Position numbers and translations under genes: made by a program | Notes under the pieces: model-generated | The model's input: the letters and a program-made list of their open reading frames with translations, nothing else | Database searches by the model: none | What the model was told of the DNA's origin: nothing | Part shown: positions 46,610 to 58,480 of the stretch, piece by piece | Layout: each line of letters begins with the position of its first letter | Numbering within the stretch: position 1 is the stretch's first letter | Assembly: GCA_026018925.1 (NCBI GenBank) | Contig: JAKSZU010000029.1 | Coordinates: forward strand, 14,683,778-14,747,777 | Origin: Tupaia tana | Taxonomy: Eukaryota; Chordata; Mammalia; Scandentia; Tupaiidae | DNA: 64,000 nucleotides | Direction: 5' to 3'

Positions 46610-46937
46610 TGTGGGGAGCCAAGTAGGAGACTTAGGAATGTGCAGGACATCACTGCTAGATGGAGACCAAGGCTATTGTCTGGACCTAACCTTGGGTGTC
46701 TGAATGGCTATGTGCAAAATGTTCCAAGTATTGTTACAACAACCTGATAAACTCAGCAAGGACTTTTGAGTCCCACGTTAAGGAAGCCAAATGTTTCTGT
46801 ATAAAACAAAACAATAAACTTAACTCGTGGCTGACCAGTATTCACTGGCAGTCCTCCCGTTTCTATCCTGCCTTCTTGTCTTTTCTTTAATCCTTACCTC
46901 CCAACTCAGGAACTGTTCACCATCAGTGGGTCAGACA
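46610..46937 (+). repeat. 5' LTR of a class II endogenous retrovirus
   Basis: Starts TGTGGGGAGCC and ends GGGTCAGACA. Contains a TATA-like gtataaaac (near 46,799) and an AATAAA signal near 46,812, then a CT-rich U5-like end. It is clearly related to 59,236-59,565 but diverged from it by many substitutions and small indels. I see no short duplication matching the other LTR flank. Confidence 0.85.
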
Positions 46938-46940
46938 GAG

Positions 46941-46958
46941 TGGCACCCGAACAAGGAC
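46941..46958 (+). other. Retroviral primer binding site, tRNA-Lys type
   Basis: TGGCACCCGAACAAGGAC, three bases after the 5' LTR. It matches the tRNA-Lys3 type site with two changes. Confidence 0.85.
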
Positions 46959-47047
46959 CTGAGTACTGGGGATACCGGTGAAGGACATCGCAAAGAGTAA
47001 ACGGAGAACACGTTCGTCTTAAAAGTGGAAGTGTTGCAGTGAATATT

Positions 47048-48193
47048 ATGGGAGTAATTATGGGGCAGGGCAATAGTCACCAGCTCTTTGTACATGTGCT
47101 TAAAGAAATGCTAAGTGTGCGAGGCTTGCAGGTAGATCAGCAGCAGCTTTCAAAATTTTTAGAGTTTATTGAAAAAGTTTGTCTTTGATTTCCTGAGGAA
47201 GGTGCAGTTCACATAGATACCTGGAAAAAGGTGGGGCAAAAGCTCCAAGTTTATTACAATGCCCATGGCCCAGAAAATGTGCCTGTGGATGCTTTCAGTT
47301 TATGGGTTTTAATTAGAGATATTTTGGACTTTCACCATTAGTGAGAGAGGATTTTTCCCACCACAGATAAAGACTCTCCCCCAGCTGTTGGAATTTCTCC
47401 CTCTGTTTCTCCCTTGCAGGAGAGGTTAATAGGAGATTTTCCTCCACCCCCAGAGATGGAGGATGAGGAACTCTCCACGGAGGAATTGGAACAAATTGAA
47501 CAAGATGCAGCTCAATATGATGTTGCAAGACACCCTATTGTACTGTTACCCAGAAAAAGACATTTGTACCTGTCTCAACTGAATTATCACAGTTACAGGT
47601 AGAAATGAGGCAAATCTTAGATAAAATGCAAGGGCTTCATCTAAAAACTCATAAAGATCAGGCTACCTGAACTAGTAAGGTTCATCTCCCCACTCCAACT
47701 ATGCTTGCAACATTGGATCCGTTGCCCCCCAACCCACGGTGTTTTCTAAAGATCCCCCTTTAGTAGCAATGGCTCAAAAAGATTTAGCCTCCTTATTCCC
47801 TCTTCAATTATCTTTACAACATGCTCTTAAGGAAAGGGAAGATGTCCGGGGTTTCTCCTTGTATCCCGTTATAGGACAGAGAGATTAACAAGGAAATTTG
47901 GTGCGAGTTCATACACCCATTTCATTTAAGCAATTGAAAGAATTGAAAATGGCTTGTGCTGGGACCAGCAGTTAGTGTAATGGCTATGTTGCTGGACTTG
48001 CATGTAGTTGACCGCAGTTCGTGTTCCAGACCCAGTGGCTTAAAACTCATGCCAGGTGCATGTGCGTGCGTGCCCAAGATCCTGAGAGGAGTATGGAGGA
48101 GAAGGGATTGTGGCATGGCCATCCCCCCTGGGGGGTGATTTCTCACTTTCTATCTGTCTCTCTCTGTCTGTCTGGTGAGCACACACACCTTAT

Positions 48194-48238
<45 letters not shown>

Positions 48239-48668
48239 TTGCACTCAGTATGGTCCAACTGCTCCATTCACGCAAGCAATGTTGGAAGCCATGGCTACTG
48301 ATTTTCTTCCTCCTGGAGACTGGAAAGGTATAGCTAAAGCCTGCCTCTCTGGTGGAGATTATTTGTTATGAAAAACAGAATTTACAGAAAATTGCCAGGC
48401 TACAGCAGAGTTAAATCATACTCAAAATATCCCCATTACTTTTGAAATGTTGGCTGGAGAGGGATAACATATGGATGTTAATCAACAGCTTAATTTTAAC
48501 ATAGCTGGGTATGCACAAGTAAGTGCCGCAGCTAGGAGAGCATGGAATAAAATACCCTCTGCTGGAAATCAGACTGAGGACTTACATAAGATCAGACAAG
48601 AACCAGATGAATCTTTTCAAGATTTTGTAGCCCATTTACTACAGACTGCGGGAGACTGTTATTAGTCT
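47048..48668 (+). pseudogene. gag remnant (matrix and capsid)
   Basis: A matrix-like N-terminus starts at an ATG near 47,048-47,060 and is stopped by TGA near 47,186. Further matrix and linker sequence continues with stops. Capsid sequence begins near 47,830, is split by a SINE at 47,961, and continues to about 48,665, where it breaks off at the L1 fragment. The nucleocapsid end is absent. Confidence 0.8.
47946..48250 (+). mobile_element. Long-form SINE inside gag
   Basis: SINE body 47,961-48,198 with a poly(A) tail of about 35 A. Flanked by aaaatggcttgtgct and aaaatggcttgcact, a duplication with one mismatch. Confidence 0.9.
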
Positions 48669-49950
48669 ATATTAGACTAAGAAGTTTCTGCACAGCAAAG
48701 GTCACAGTAACAAATGTGAACCGACACCCTCAGAATGGGAAAATATTTTTGTTAAATATGCCTCAGACAAGGAACTGATAACCAGAATACACAGGGAACT
48801 CAAGTGCCTTATGCGAAAAAAAAAATGATTAACCCAATCAAAAGATGGGAAAATGAACTGAACAAAAATCTCTCTAAGGAAGACGTACAAACAGCCAAAA
48901 AGCATATGAGAAATGCTCAACATCCCTCATCATAAGGGAGATGCAGATAAAAACCACAATGAGATACCACATAACCCCTTTCAGAATGGCAAAGATTAAG
49001 AATATAAAAAGTGATAAGTGTTGGCAGGGATGTGGTGAAAAGGGAACCCTCCTACACTGTTGGTGGGAATGTAAACTGGTTCAACCACTGTGGAGAACAA
49101 TATGGAGGTTCCTCAAAGATCTACAAATAGAACTACCATTTGATCCATCAATCCCACTTCTGGGTATTGACCCGAAAGACAAGAGAATGTTCAGTCAGAA
49201 AAGTGCTTGCACATCAATGTTTATTGCAGCATTATTCACAATTGCTGAGACATGGAACCACCCTAAATGTCCACAAACTGATGAATGGATTGGAAAAGGG
49301 TGGTATATATATTCTATGGAATATTACTCAGCCATAAAAAATAACAAGACCCTGGCATTTGATAGAAAGTGGTCAGATATGGAGGATCTATTGCTGAGTG
49401 AAGTAAGCCAGGCTATGAAAGAAAGATATTGTATGTATTCACTCAATATATACCAACTATCTGCACTCTATGGTAGAGAGCAAAAAATTGGAGAATATAA
49501 AAGCAGTGAAGGTACTTAACAAGAATAGAACAGTGTGTAATGGGGGGGTGAAGAGAAGAGGATAGAGAAAGTTAGTAAGAGAACAAATAGAGAGGTAGGA
49601 CATTAGTGGGAAACAGATACAGCTTATTACCTGTTGATGATGACATGTATAGTATTCTCAACTGGATTGGTCTGAGAAGTATTTCATGATGGGTAAAGTA
49701 TTTTTACAAGCAAAATTATAAATAGTGATTGACTATTTTAAAAATTAATTAGAACAATAATAATAATGATTGGGAAAAACATAGAAAAGATATTGAATGA
49801 TGAAGTGGGGAGATTAATGTCTCTGTATTAACTGACATGCATGACATTCCCTTTTGAAATACAATGTAATACACTGTAAAAATATATCTAATCCAATGTA
49901 ATATAAAGAAGATTATGATGATAATAAAAATTAAAAAAAAATAGCTAAAT
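48669..49950 (+). mobile_element. 5'-truncated L1 3' end replacing provirus sequence
   Basis: Begins in the last third of ORF2 (ttagactaagaagtttctgc, matching 56,461 of the young L1) and keeps the cysteine motif [18 protein letters not shown] in an open stretch (48,941-49,519). It runs through a 3'UTR to an A-rich end. The provirus protease and RT, which should lie here, are missing, and I find no target duplication. Confidence 0.85.
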
Positions 49951-49959
49951 TTAAAAAAT

Positions 49960-50900
49960 GCACTTGTTTTTACTGACGGTTCTTCATCTGGGCATGCCGC
50001 CTATGTATTTGATAATCATACTACCTTTCTTCATTTCCCCCCCACCCCGCCTGCCTCAGCACAAATGGTGGAATTACAAGTGGTCATAACTGTATTTCAA
50101 CTCTTTCCTCAAACATCTTTCAATTTATATACTGACAGTCATTATATTTTTCAAGCTGCCCAGTCCCTTGAGACTGTTGCCTTTCTTGATCCTACATTAT
50201 CCACTATACAATATCTTCTTTCCAACCTACAACAATGTATTCAACAAAGAACTCTTCCTTGTTTCATTGGACATCTTCGAGCACACTCGAATTTGCCAGG
50301 TTCACTTTCCAGGGGCAATGCCCTGGCCGACAGGGGAACCCGCTTAATCGCACTCACTCGCTTACATAAGCTGAACAGGCTCATGCATTACATCATCAAA
50401 ATAGTATCAGTTCACGAAAACAATTTGGCATTTCTCGGGAAGCTGCTAGACAAATAGTTAAAAGCTGTTCTACCTGCCCAGAATTCCTTTCTGTTCCTCA
50501 TTATGGGTTAAACCCTTGAGGCCTTCTTCCAAATCATTTGTGGCAAATGGATGTTACTCATTATCCTAAATTTGGTAAACTAAAATATATTCATGTGTCA
50601 ATAGATACTTTCTCTGGATTTATTTTTGCTTCAGTTCATACTGGAGAAGCTACAAAGCATGTTGTGGCCCATTGCCTGGAGGCCTTCTCTGTTTTGGGAT
50701 TGCCTCATTGCATTAAAACTGATAATGGCAGTGGATATACGAGTAATAGTTTTGCCCGCTTCTGTGCACAATTTTGTATTTCCCACAAGACTGGCATTCT
50801 TTATAATTTCCAAGGTTAAGGTATTGTAGAAAGAGCTCATGGTACTTTAAAAGCTGCTTTACATAAAATTAAAAGGGGGAGTTGTATCCCCTGACACCAC
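49960..50900 (+). pseudogene. pol remnant: RNase H and integrase
   Basis: RNase H starts abruptly at its first active-site aspartate (FTDGSSSG) just after the L1 tail, with TDSHY further on. Integrase follows: part of the zinc-binding domain (CSTCPEF near 50,470), the core with MDVTH (first D), TDNGSGY (second D) and a VERAH glutamate after an in-frame stop. The three catalytic residues are recognisable, but stops near 50,458, 50,517 and 50,817 break the frame. Confidence 0.85.
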
Positions 50901-50933
50901 ATAATTATTTAAAACATGCCTTATTTGTACTTA

Positions 50934-51300
50934 ATGTATATATCAGCTGTGTTTGCTATGAAAATATTTAGATTAATTAAGATCTTTAGTAATTCAATAA
51001 AATGTGGGGAGAAAACAATATAGAAAGTAAACATAGATACCAGTGACAATGTGGGAAGAGAGTGGGAGATGGCACAGGGTAAGAGATAGGGAATCAAGGA
51101 TGGGGGGGAAGCAACACATACAGGAAACAAGAAATGGAAAATTATTTGTTGACAATAACATGTATGTTGATGTGCTTGATTGAGACACTATACAGTGTAC
51201 TCTGGATGGAAAATCTCATTTTGTATGCTGTAATGATGTACAGTGAATGAATGTAAATAAATAAATTTAAATTAAAAAAAGATTGTTCATCATGAAAAAA
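50934..51300 (+). mobile_element. HAL1-like 3' module 2, 5'-truncated
   Basis: Matches 26,690-27,046 and the reverse of 32,216-32,570: gtatatatcagctgtgtttg, gattaattaagatc, aatgtgggaagagagtggg, gtgtactctggatggaaaat and a taaataaa tail. Confidence 0.85.
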
Positions 51301-51376
51301 ATAAAAAATAAATAAAATATGGACAAACTAGGATCTAGTGCAACTGAATGATTTTGGCATTACAAAACACAATCTC

Positions 51377-52025
51377 CGCTCCTGCAAGCCTCTGGCCGGC
51401 AAGGGACACTGAGGGAGGGTCACCTCTGACCCCCACCTCACTTCCAGACCCCCAGGCCCCAGACTCCACCTTCTAGACCATCCGGGACTGCCAGAAGGCA
51501 ATAGGCGCTCCTGCAAGCCTCTGGCCGGCAAGGGACACTGAGGGAGGGTCACCTCTGACCCCCACCTCACTTCCAGACCCCCAGGCCCCAGACTCCACCT
51601 TCTAGACCATCCGGGACTGCCAGAAGGCAATAGGCGCTCCTGCAAGCCTCTGGCCGGCAAGGGACACTGAGGGAGGGTCACCTCTGACCCCCACCTCACT
51701 TCCAGACCCCCAGGCCCCAGACTCCACCTTCTAGACCATCCGGGACTGCCAGAAGGCAATAGGCGCTCCTGCAAGCCTCTGGCCGGCAAGGGACACTGAG
51801 GGAGGGTCACCTCTGACCCCCACCTCACTTCCAGACCCCCAGGCCCCAGACTCCACGTTCTAGACCATCCGGGACTGCCAGAAGGCAATAGGCGCTCCTG
51901 CAAGCCTCTGGCCGGCAAGGGACACTGAGGGAGGGTCACCTCTGACCCCCACCTCACTTCCAGACCCCCAGGCCCCAGACTCCACCTTCTAGACCATCCG
52001 GGACTGCCAGAAGGCAATAGGCGCT
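51377..52025 (+). repeat. Five 129-bp tandem L1 5'UTR monomers
   Basis: Unit starts at 51,377, 51,506, 51,635, 51,764 and 51,893, with a partial sixth at 52,022. Copies are nearly identical (one c/g change, near 51,857). Each is GC-rich and contains GGGTCACCTCTGACCC, an inverted repeat of GGGTCA. Because 129 is a multiple of three, an artefact reading frame of 234 codons runs across the minus strand. Confidence 0.97.
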
Positions 52026-52402
52026 CCTGCAAGACTCTGGCGAAATCGCGCGGCGCGCGACTTTTTCTTTATTTTTCTGTGTTGTCTTTCCTTTAGTTGC
52101 ATATTGTCCTCTCCTCCTTATTTTTTAATGTGCCAGACAGACTAGACAGGTCCAGAATCATATATCTGAAATTTCCTAGGAAGGTAAGTGTCTCTGGGAT
52201 CCTCCCTAGTACTGATCCCCTTTGAAAAAGGAGATACTGCTTTTTAGACCCTTCTGTAGAGTTCCGCTCCTGAAAACACATTGGTAAAAACAACAGAAGA
52301 GAGACTTCAACAAACAGCTATTCCCATCAAAAAGGAAAGACTCTTACTTCTCGTGGGACAAAAGTTCTCCCAAGAGGTCTTTAAAAGGGAAGTAATCTTC
52401 CA

Positions 52403-53362
52403 ATGGCTAAAAGTAGAAAAAGAGCCCCAGGTCTGAATAAACAAGAAAATATGTCTCCAACAAAGGAAAATGCCCCTCCATGTCTCGTAAATATGGAGGA
52501 CGTTACCAAAATGGCAGACACAGAATTTCGAAAATTCATGGTGACCAAATTCTGTGAATTGGAAAAAAAAAGAGACAACGAACTACAGGAAATTAGGAAG
52601 TCCTTCCAGGATATGAAAGAAGAAATGGATACTCTGAGAAAGAATCAGGTGGAACTATTAGAGATAAAGTCTATAATACAAGAAATCAAAAACTCTCTGG
52701 AAAGTATTAAGAGCCGATTAGACCATGCTGAAGATCGAATCTCTGATGTAGAAGATAAAACCTCTGATCTAGAAAAAAACTACAAAAAGATCGAGAAAAT
52801 AACTAAAAAACATGAGGATAATATACGGGAAATACTAGACTCTATTAGACGCCCAAACATCAGAATAATCGGCATCCCAGAAGGTGAAGAAACTAATAGC
52901 GGAATGGAAAATCTATTCCATGACATCTTGGAAGAAAATTTCCCAAGCCTAGAGAGGCACCGAACCATCCGGACCCAAGAAATACAAAGGACCCCAAATA
53001 GAATCAACCCCAGAAGATCTTCCCCAAGGCACATCTTAGCCAGGCTGTCTAACGTCACAGAAAAAGACATGATACTAAAACTGGCAAGAGAGAAACGAGA
53101 AGTAACTTACAAAGGCCATCCCATAAGACTAACACCAGACCTCTCATCAGAAACAATGCAAGCAAGAAAAGAATGGGAAGACATACTGAAAGTGTTAAGA
53201 GAGAAACAATTTCAGCCAAGACTATTATACCCTGCAAGATTATCCTTCATTTGGGAAAAAAAGATTAAAATCTTCTCAGACAAACAAAACCTGAAAGAAT
53301 TTGCCAACACCAGACCAGCTCTTCAAGAAATCCTGAAGAAAGTACTGTTCCAGGAAAACTAA
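52403..53362 (+). CDS. L1 ORF1 protein, intact
   Basis: 319 residues. RNA-binding chaperone that coats L1 RNA. A basic, Lys/Arg-rich head (KSRKRAPGLNKQE), a coiled coil over about residues 45-150 (EFRKFMVTKFCELEKKRDNE, heptads through NYKKIEKITKKHEDN), the RRM region with RPNIRIIGIPEGEETN (about 155-240) and the C-terminal domain with ILKLAREKREVTYKGHPIRL (about 225-290). Complete, and about the length usual for mammalian L1 ORF1. Confidence 0.96.
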   Translation: MAKSRKRAPGLNKQENMSPTKENAPPCLVNMEDVTKMADTEFRKFMVTKFCELEKKRDNELQEIRKSFQDMKEEMDTLRKNQVELLEIKSIIQEIKNSLESIKSRLDHAEDRISDVEDKTSDLEKNYKKIEKITKKHEDNIREILDSIRRPNIRIIGIPEGEETNSGMENLFHDILEENFPSLERHRTIRTQEIQRTPNRINPRRSSPRHILARLSNVTEKDMILKLAREKREVTYKGHPIRLTPDLSSETMQARKEWEDILKVLREKQFQPRLLYPARLSFIWEKKIKIFSDKQNLKEFANTRPALQEILKKVLFQEN

Positions 53363-53406
53363 AGACGCAACAGCCAGAAACAAAGAAATAACAGGCAACT
53401 AAGACA

Positions 53407-56400
53407 ATGGCTAACTTAAATGTCGGTACAGATCCTGTAACATCGATAATAACATTGAATGTTAATGGGTTAAATTCTCCAATCAAGAGACACAGACTGG
53501 CTGAATGGATAAAAAAACAGAAACCCTCTATCTGTTGCCTACAAGAAACCCACCTCATGGAAAAAGACATACATAGACTGAAAGTGAAGGGTTGGAAAAA
53601 GGTTTTCCATGCAGTTGGGAACCAAAAAAGAGCTGGAGTTGCGATACTAATTTCTGACAAAATAGGCTTTAAAACAAAAAGTGTCCGAAGAGACAAAGAA
53701 GGGCACTACATCATAGTAAAAGGTTCTATAGATCGAGAAGATATAACGCTTATTAATATCTATGCTCCTAACACAGGAGCACCCAAATATGTGAAGGAAA
53801 GATTGTTAGATCTGAAAGGGGAGATAGACTGCAACACACTAATTGTTGGAGATCTCAACACTGCATTATCCCCTCTGGACAGATCATCTAGGCAAAAAAT
53901 AGGTAGAGAGATCAAGGATCTAAATGATACCATAAATCAATTGGACTTAACAGACATCTATAGAACTTTCCACCCAAAAACCACAAGATATAGTTTTTTC
54001 TCACCCCGACATGGAACTTTCTCGAAGATTGACCACATCATAGGACACAAAGCAAGCCTCTGCAGATTCAGAGGCATAGAAACTATTTCCAGCATCTTCT
54101 CTGACCATGATGGAATCAAACTCGAGTTTAATTTCAAGAGAAATCCTCAAAAATACCTAAAAACATGGAAACTAAATAACCTACTCCTGAATGACTCCAC
54201 TATTACCGAAGAAATAAAGTCCGAAATCAAAAGATTCATGGAAGCCAATGACAATGAAGATACAAGTTTCCATAATCTTTGGGACACTGCCAAAGCAGTC
54301 ATAAGAGGGAAGTTCATAGCAATTAGTGCACATAAGAGGAAGACAGAGAAAAGGCTAATGGATCACCTAACATCAAGCCTTAGAGAATTGGAAAAGCAAC
54401 AGCAAAAAAATCCAAAAAATTACAGGAGAAAGGAAATAATAAAGATCCGAGCAGAAATAAATGAAATAGAAAATAAACGTACTATACAGAAAGTAAGTGA
54501 AAGCAAAAGCTGGTTCTTTGAAAGGATAAACAAAATTGATACCCCACTAGCGAGACTTATTAAGAAGAAGAGAGAAAGGAACCAGGTGAATCAAATCTGC
54601 AATGAGGCTGGTAACATAACAACAGACATAGTAGAAATTCAAAACATCATTAGAGGATACTTTGAACATCTATACGCTAAGAAACAAGATAATCTGGATG
54701 AGATGGACAAATTCCTGGACAAATATAATCTACCAAGAATGAGCCAGGAAGAAATAGAGAGTCTAAATAGGCCCATAACAAGCCAGGAAATTGAATCAGT
54801 AATAAGTAACCTCCCAACAAAGAAAAGCCCTGGCCCCGATGGATTCACCTCTGAATTCTACAAAACTTTCAAAGAAGAGTTAACTCCCATTCTGCTCAAA
54901 TTATTTCTAAAGATCCAAAAGGGTGAATCTCTCCCTAATTCATTCTATGAAGCCTCTGTCACCCTCATCCTCAAAACAGATAAGGACAGGACAAGGAAGG
55001 AAAACTATAGACCAATATCTCTGATGAACATAGACTCAAAGATTCTCAACAAGATACTAGCAAATCGTATTCAACAACTTATACAGAAGATCATACACCA
55101 TGATCAGGTAGGCTTTATTCCAGGAATGCAAGGTTGGTTCAACATACGCAAAACCATAAACATAATACACCATATTAATAGGAAGAAAGACAAAAACCAT
55201 ATGGTCATATCGATTGACGCAGAAAAAGCATTTGATAAGATACAACATCCCTTCATGATCAAGACTCTTAGCAAAATTGGCATAGAAGGGCCATTTCTCA
55301 ATACAATAAAAGCCATCTATGAAAAACCCATAGCGAACATCATCCTGAATGGAGAAAAGCTGAAAGCTTTCCCACTAAACACAGGAACAAGACAAGGATG
55401 CCCACTTTCTCCTCTCCTTTTCAACATAGTTCTGGAAGTCCTCGCCAACGCAATCAGAAAAGAGGAAAAAATAAAGGGCATTCGAATAGGAAAAGAAGAG
55501 GTGAAACTCTCTCTATTTGCAGATGACATGATTGTATACATAGAAGACCCAATGGTCTCCATGGAAAAACTACTGGAAGTAATACATGATTACAGTAAAG
55601 TTGCAGGATATAAAATCAATATACAGAAATCAATAGCATTTCTGTATACGAATAACAGGCAGACTGAGATAGAACTGAAAAAACTTATTCCGTTTACCAT
55701 AGCCACTAAAAGTATAAGATATTTAGGAATAAATCTAACCAAAGAAGTTAAAGACCTCCACAAGGAAAACTATGAGAAGGTAAAAAAAGAAATTGAAAAT
55801 GACACAAAAAAATGGAAGGACATCCCATGTTCATGGATTGGAAGAGTTAATATAATCAAAATGGCAATTCTACCCAAATTAATCTACCTATTTAATGCAA
55901 TGCCAATCAAAGTACCAGACACATTCTTCACAGATCTAGAAAAGACAATCTTAAAATTTGTCTGGAATCATAAAAGACCCCGTATTGCCAAAGCACTTCT
56001 ACACAAGAAGAATGGAGTGGGTGGCATCTCAATCCCCGATCCAAAAATGTATTACAAAGCTGTGGTAATAAAGACAGCATGGTATTGGCACAGAAACAGA
56101 CATGTGGACCAATGGAACAGAATAGAGTCCCCAGAAATAAGTGCCCAAACATACAGTCAACTGATCTTTGACAAGGGGTACCAGTCAATCCAGTGGGAAA
56201 ATGAAAGCCTCTTCAGCAAGTGGTGCTGGAGAAACTGGACTTCCACTTGCAGAAAGATGAATCTGAACCCCTACCTCTCTCCTTTGACAAGAATCAAGTC
56301 AAGGTGGATCAAGGATCTAAATCTAAGACCTCAAACTATAAAGCTGCTCCTGGAGAATGCTGGGGAAACTCTGGGAGACATTGGTGTAGGGAAAGACTTC

Positions 56401-57264
56401 CTAAAGAAGACACTCAAAGCAGAGTCCATCGTCCACAAAATAGACAAGTGGGATTACATCAGACTAAGAAGTTTCTGCATGGCCAAAGACACAGTAGTTA
56501 GTGTGAATCGACAGCCCTCAGAATGGGAAAATATTTTTGTAAATGTTGCATCAGATAAGGGACTGATAACCAGAATACATAAGGAACTAAAAAAGGTGTT
56601 TGGAAAAAAGATGATCAACCCTATTAAAAGATGGGAGAAGGAGATGAAGAAAACACTCTCTAAAGATGACATACGAATGGCCAAAAGGCATATGAAAAAA
56701 TGTTCAACCTCCCTCATTGTAAGGGAAATGCAGATAAAAACAACAATGAGGTACCACCTAACCCCAGTCAGATTGTCTAATATTAAAAAAACAAAAAATG
56801 ATAAGTGTTGGCGGGGGTGTGGTGAAAGGGGAACTCTTTTACACTGCTGGTGGGAATGTAGATTGGTCCAACCACTGTGGAGAATAATTTGGAGATTCCT
56901 CAAAAATCTACAGATAGATCTGCCATATGATCCAGAGATCCCACTCCTCGGTATCTACCCAAAGGACAGAAGAATTCTTCATTGGAAAAGTGCTTGCACA
57001 TCGATGTTTATTGCGGCACTATTCACAATTGCTAAGTCTTGGAACCAACCCAGATGTCCCCGTATGGAGGAATGGATTGAAAAACTGTGGCTCATATACT
57101 CTATGGAATACTACTCAGCCATAAAAACCAACAGAGCCCTGGCTTTTGACAGAAAGTGGAAGAATATGGAAGATGTACTGCTGAGTGAGGCAAGCCAGAT
57201 TATGAAGGAGAGACATTGTATGTCCCCACTTAACATATACCGTTTGTCTGCTTTCTATGTCTGA
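53407..57264 (+). CDS. L1 ORF2 protein: endonuclease and reverse transcriptase, intact
   Basis: 1285 residues, normal for L1. N-terminal APE-like endonuclease with [28 protein letters not shown] and [10 protein letters not shown], the expected Asn, Glu, Asp/Asn and Asp/His catalytic positions. Reverse transcriptase in the middle: [38 protein letters not shown] (about residue 660) and the active-site FADDMIVY (about residue 704). C-terminal cysteine motif [18 protein letters not shown] (C-X3-C-X7-H-X4-C). It nicks DNA at T-rich sites and copies L1, SINE and cellular RNA at the nick. No stop or frameshift. Confidence 0.97.
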   Translation: MANLNVGTDPVTSIITLNVNGLNSPIKRHRLAEWIKKQKPSICCLQETHLMEKDIHRLKVKGWKKVFHAVGNQKRAGVAILISDKIGFKTKSVRRDKEGHYIIVKGSIDREDITLINIYAPNTGAPKYVKERLLDLKGEIDCNTLIVGDLNTALSPLDRSSRQKIGREIKDLNDTINQLDLTDIYRTFHPKTTRYSFFSPRHGTFSKIDHIIGHKASLCRFRGIETISSIFSDHDGIKLEFNFKRNPQKYLKTWKLNNLLLNDSTITEEIKSEIKRFMEANDNEDTSFHNLWDTAKAVIRGKFIAISAHKRKTEKRLMDHLTSSLRELEKQQQKNPKNYRRKEIIKIRAEINEIENKRTIQKVSESKSWFFERINKIDTPLARLIKKKRERNQVNQICNEAGNITTDIVEIQNIIRGYFEHLYAKKQDNLDEMDKFLDKYNLPRMSQEEIESLNRPITSQEIESVISNLPTKKSPGPDGFTSEFYKTFKEELTPILLKLFLKIQKGESLPNSFYEASVTLILKTDKDRTRKENYRPISLMNIDSKILNKILANRIQQLIQKIIHHDQVGFIPGMQGWFNIRKTINIIHHINRKKDKNHMVISIDAEKAFDKIQHPFMIKTLSKIGIEGPFLNTIKAIYEKPIANIILNGEKLKAFPLNTGTRQGCPLSPLLFNIVLEVLANAIRKEEKIKGIRIGKEEVKLSLFADDMIVYIEDPMVSMEKLLEVIHDYSKVAGYKINIQKSIAFLYTNNRQTEIELKKLIPFTIATKSIRYLGINLTKEVKDLHKENYEKVKKEIENDTKKWKDIPCSWIGRVNIIKMAILPKLIYLFNAMPIKVPDTFFTDLEKTILKFVWNHKRPRIAKALLHKKNGVGGISIPDPKMYYKAVVIKTAWYWHRNRHVDQWNRIESPEISAQTYSQLIFDKGYQSIQWENESLFSKWCWRNWTSTCRKMNLNPYLSPLTRIKSRWIKDLNLRPQTIKLLLENAGETLGDIGVGKDFLKKTLKAESIVHKIDKWDYIRLRSFCMAKDTVVSVNRQPSEWENIFVNVASDKGLITRIHKELKKVFGKKMINPIKRWEKEMKKTLSKDDIRMAKRHMKKCSTSLIVREMQIKTTMRYHLTPVRLSNIKKTKNDKCWRGCGERGTLLHCWWECRLVQPLWRIIWRFLKNLQIDLPYDPEIPLLGIYPKDRRILHWKSACTSMFIAALFTIAKSWNQPRCPRMEEWIEKLWLIYSMEYYSAIKTNRALAFDRKWKNMEDVLLSEASQIMKERHCMSPLNIYRLSAFYV

Positions 57265-57541
57265 AACTGATTGACTAACAGTTGAACAAACACAAGAGAT
57301 GGGTGTGAATGTCAGATGAGGTGTATGTGGAGGAGTGGGGCCCAACGAAAGACATTTAGAGAAGGGATACAGAGGTAGAGCATTGACGGGATGGGGAGGT
57401 GTGGTGTTATCTGCTGAAGATATTTCAATCAACGGGTCTGGGGAGAAATGTTCACATATCAAAATGGTCTCATTGTAAGACAAACAATATGATTGAAAGT
57501 ATATACAAAAATAAATAAATAAATAAATAAATAAATAAAAA
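57265..57541 (+). other. L1 3'UTR and A-rich tail
   Basis: Short 3'UTR with gaggtgtatgtggaggagtg, ending in aaaataaataaat repeats and an A run. A piece of the same 3'UTR occurs on the minus strand at 34,945-35,175. Confidence 0.9.
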
Positions 57542-57554
57542 AAAACACAATCTC

Positions 57555-58480
57555 ATTGTACCACCGTTATTTGGAAAGATCCCTTAATGTGATCATGGAA
57601 TGGGCCCGACCCTGTGTTGATATGGGGTTGAGGAGATGTTTCTGTTTTTTCACAGGACAATGATGGAGCTCGCTAGCTTCCAAAAATCTTGGTGTAGTTT
57701 TTGGACACCCTGAAAGACCAAGAAGATGTTGTGCATATGGATCTGTCTGAAGATGGTGACACTCATTGAAGCAGAAATCTACTGAGCAAGACTATTTCCG
57801 GAGGGAAATCAGACGGTTTGTATGATGGCTTCTCGATCAGTAAACAGCTCTGTCAACACCACACAACCCCAGTATCTTCCCCCTTGCACCAAAGAGAATC
57901 ACCTGGACAATCAGACCTTATTATGAAAAGAAAGATATAGGTATGAAGATGTATTTGTGGTGTAAAATGCTAAAAAGAAGGAGAATAGTTTGATATTGAA
58001 AGAATTTTGTATGATAAAATTTTTGTCCTAAAGTAAGATGGCTGGATTATTTCCAGAATGAAAAAAGTAAAAGGGGACAAATAATCAAGGAATAAAGCAG
58101 GTTGCAAAAGGTTTGAGTTATGTTGGAGAAGGTCTGAGGGGGAATTGTAAAGAATTAGAAAGATTTCATGAAAAGATGTATATATAACAGATGGTAACTG
58201 AGGTGGCCATAAAACAATGGGCCACACTATTCAGTGCTAAAACACAGTCTAAATAGACCCAAGGAGGTCTCACTCTCATCCCATTCCAACCCAGTAACAG
58301 ATGAGAGCTCCAAATAACTGGTCCAGAAATGCATGACTTCATTCATGCTACAGCTAAGAGCACTGGCATTGATTTAATTCTTTAAGTTTGCTGGCGGAAG
58401 GCCTCTCTAGTAAATAGTCAGCTATCAGTATCTCTAAAAAATGGGTATGCTTGAAACTTAAAATTTAAAAACCACAGACA
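57555..58480. other. Provirus sequence between integrase and env TM, decayed
   Basis: Sits where the integrase C-terminus and env surface part are expected. No frame is open beyond about 85 codons, and I cannot align it with confidence. Confidence 0.35.

Larger units (their letters stand above)
51377..57541 (+). mobile_element. Young full-length L1 with tandem promoter monomers
   Basis: Flanked by a perfect 13-bp target duplication, aaaacacaatctc (51,364-51,376 and 57,542-57,554). Order: five 129-bp monomers plus leader (51,377-52,402), open ORF1, 44-nt spacer, open ORF2, short 3'UTR, (AAAT)n/A tail. Intact ORFs and intact duplications indicate a very recent insertion; the copy may still be capable of movement. 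It lies between the integrase and env remnants of the provirus. Confidence 0.96.

Noticed and set aside
48941..49519. Separate gene with a Cys-rich motif
   Set aside because: It is the C-terminal end of L1 ORF2 in a 5'-truncated copy.
51328..52032. Minus-strand open frame of 234 codons with perfect 43-residue repeats
   Set aside because: It is the 129-bp L1 monomer array read antisense. The unit length is a multiple of three, so one stop-free unit gives a long frame.
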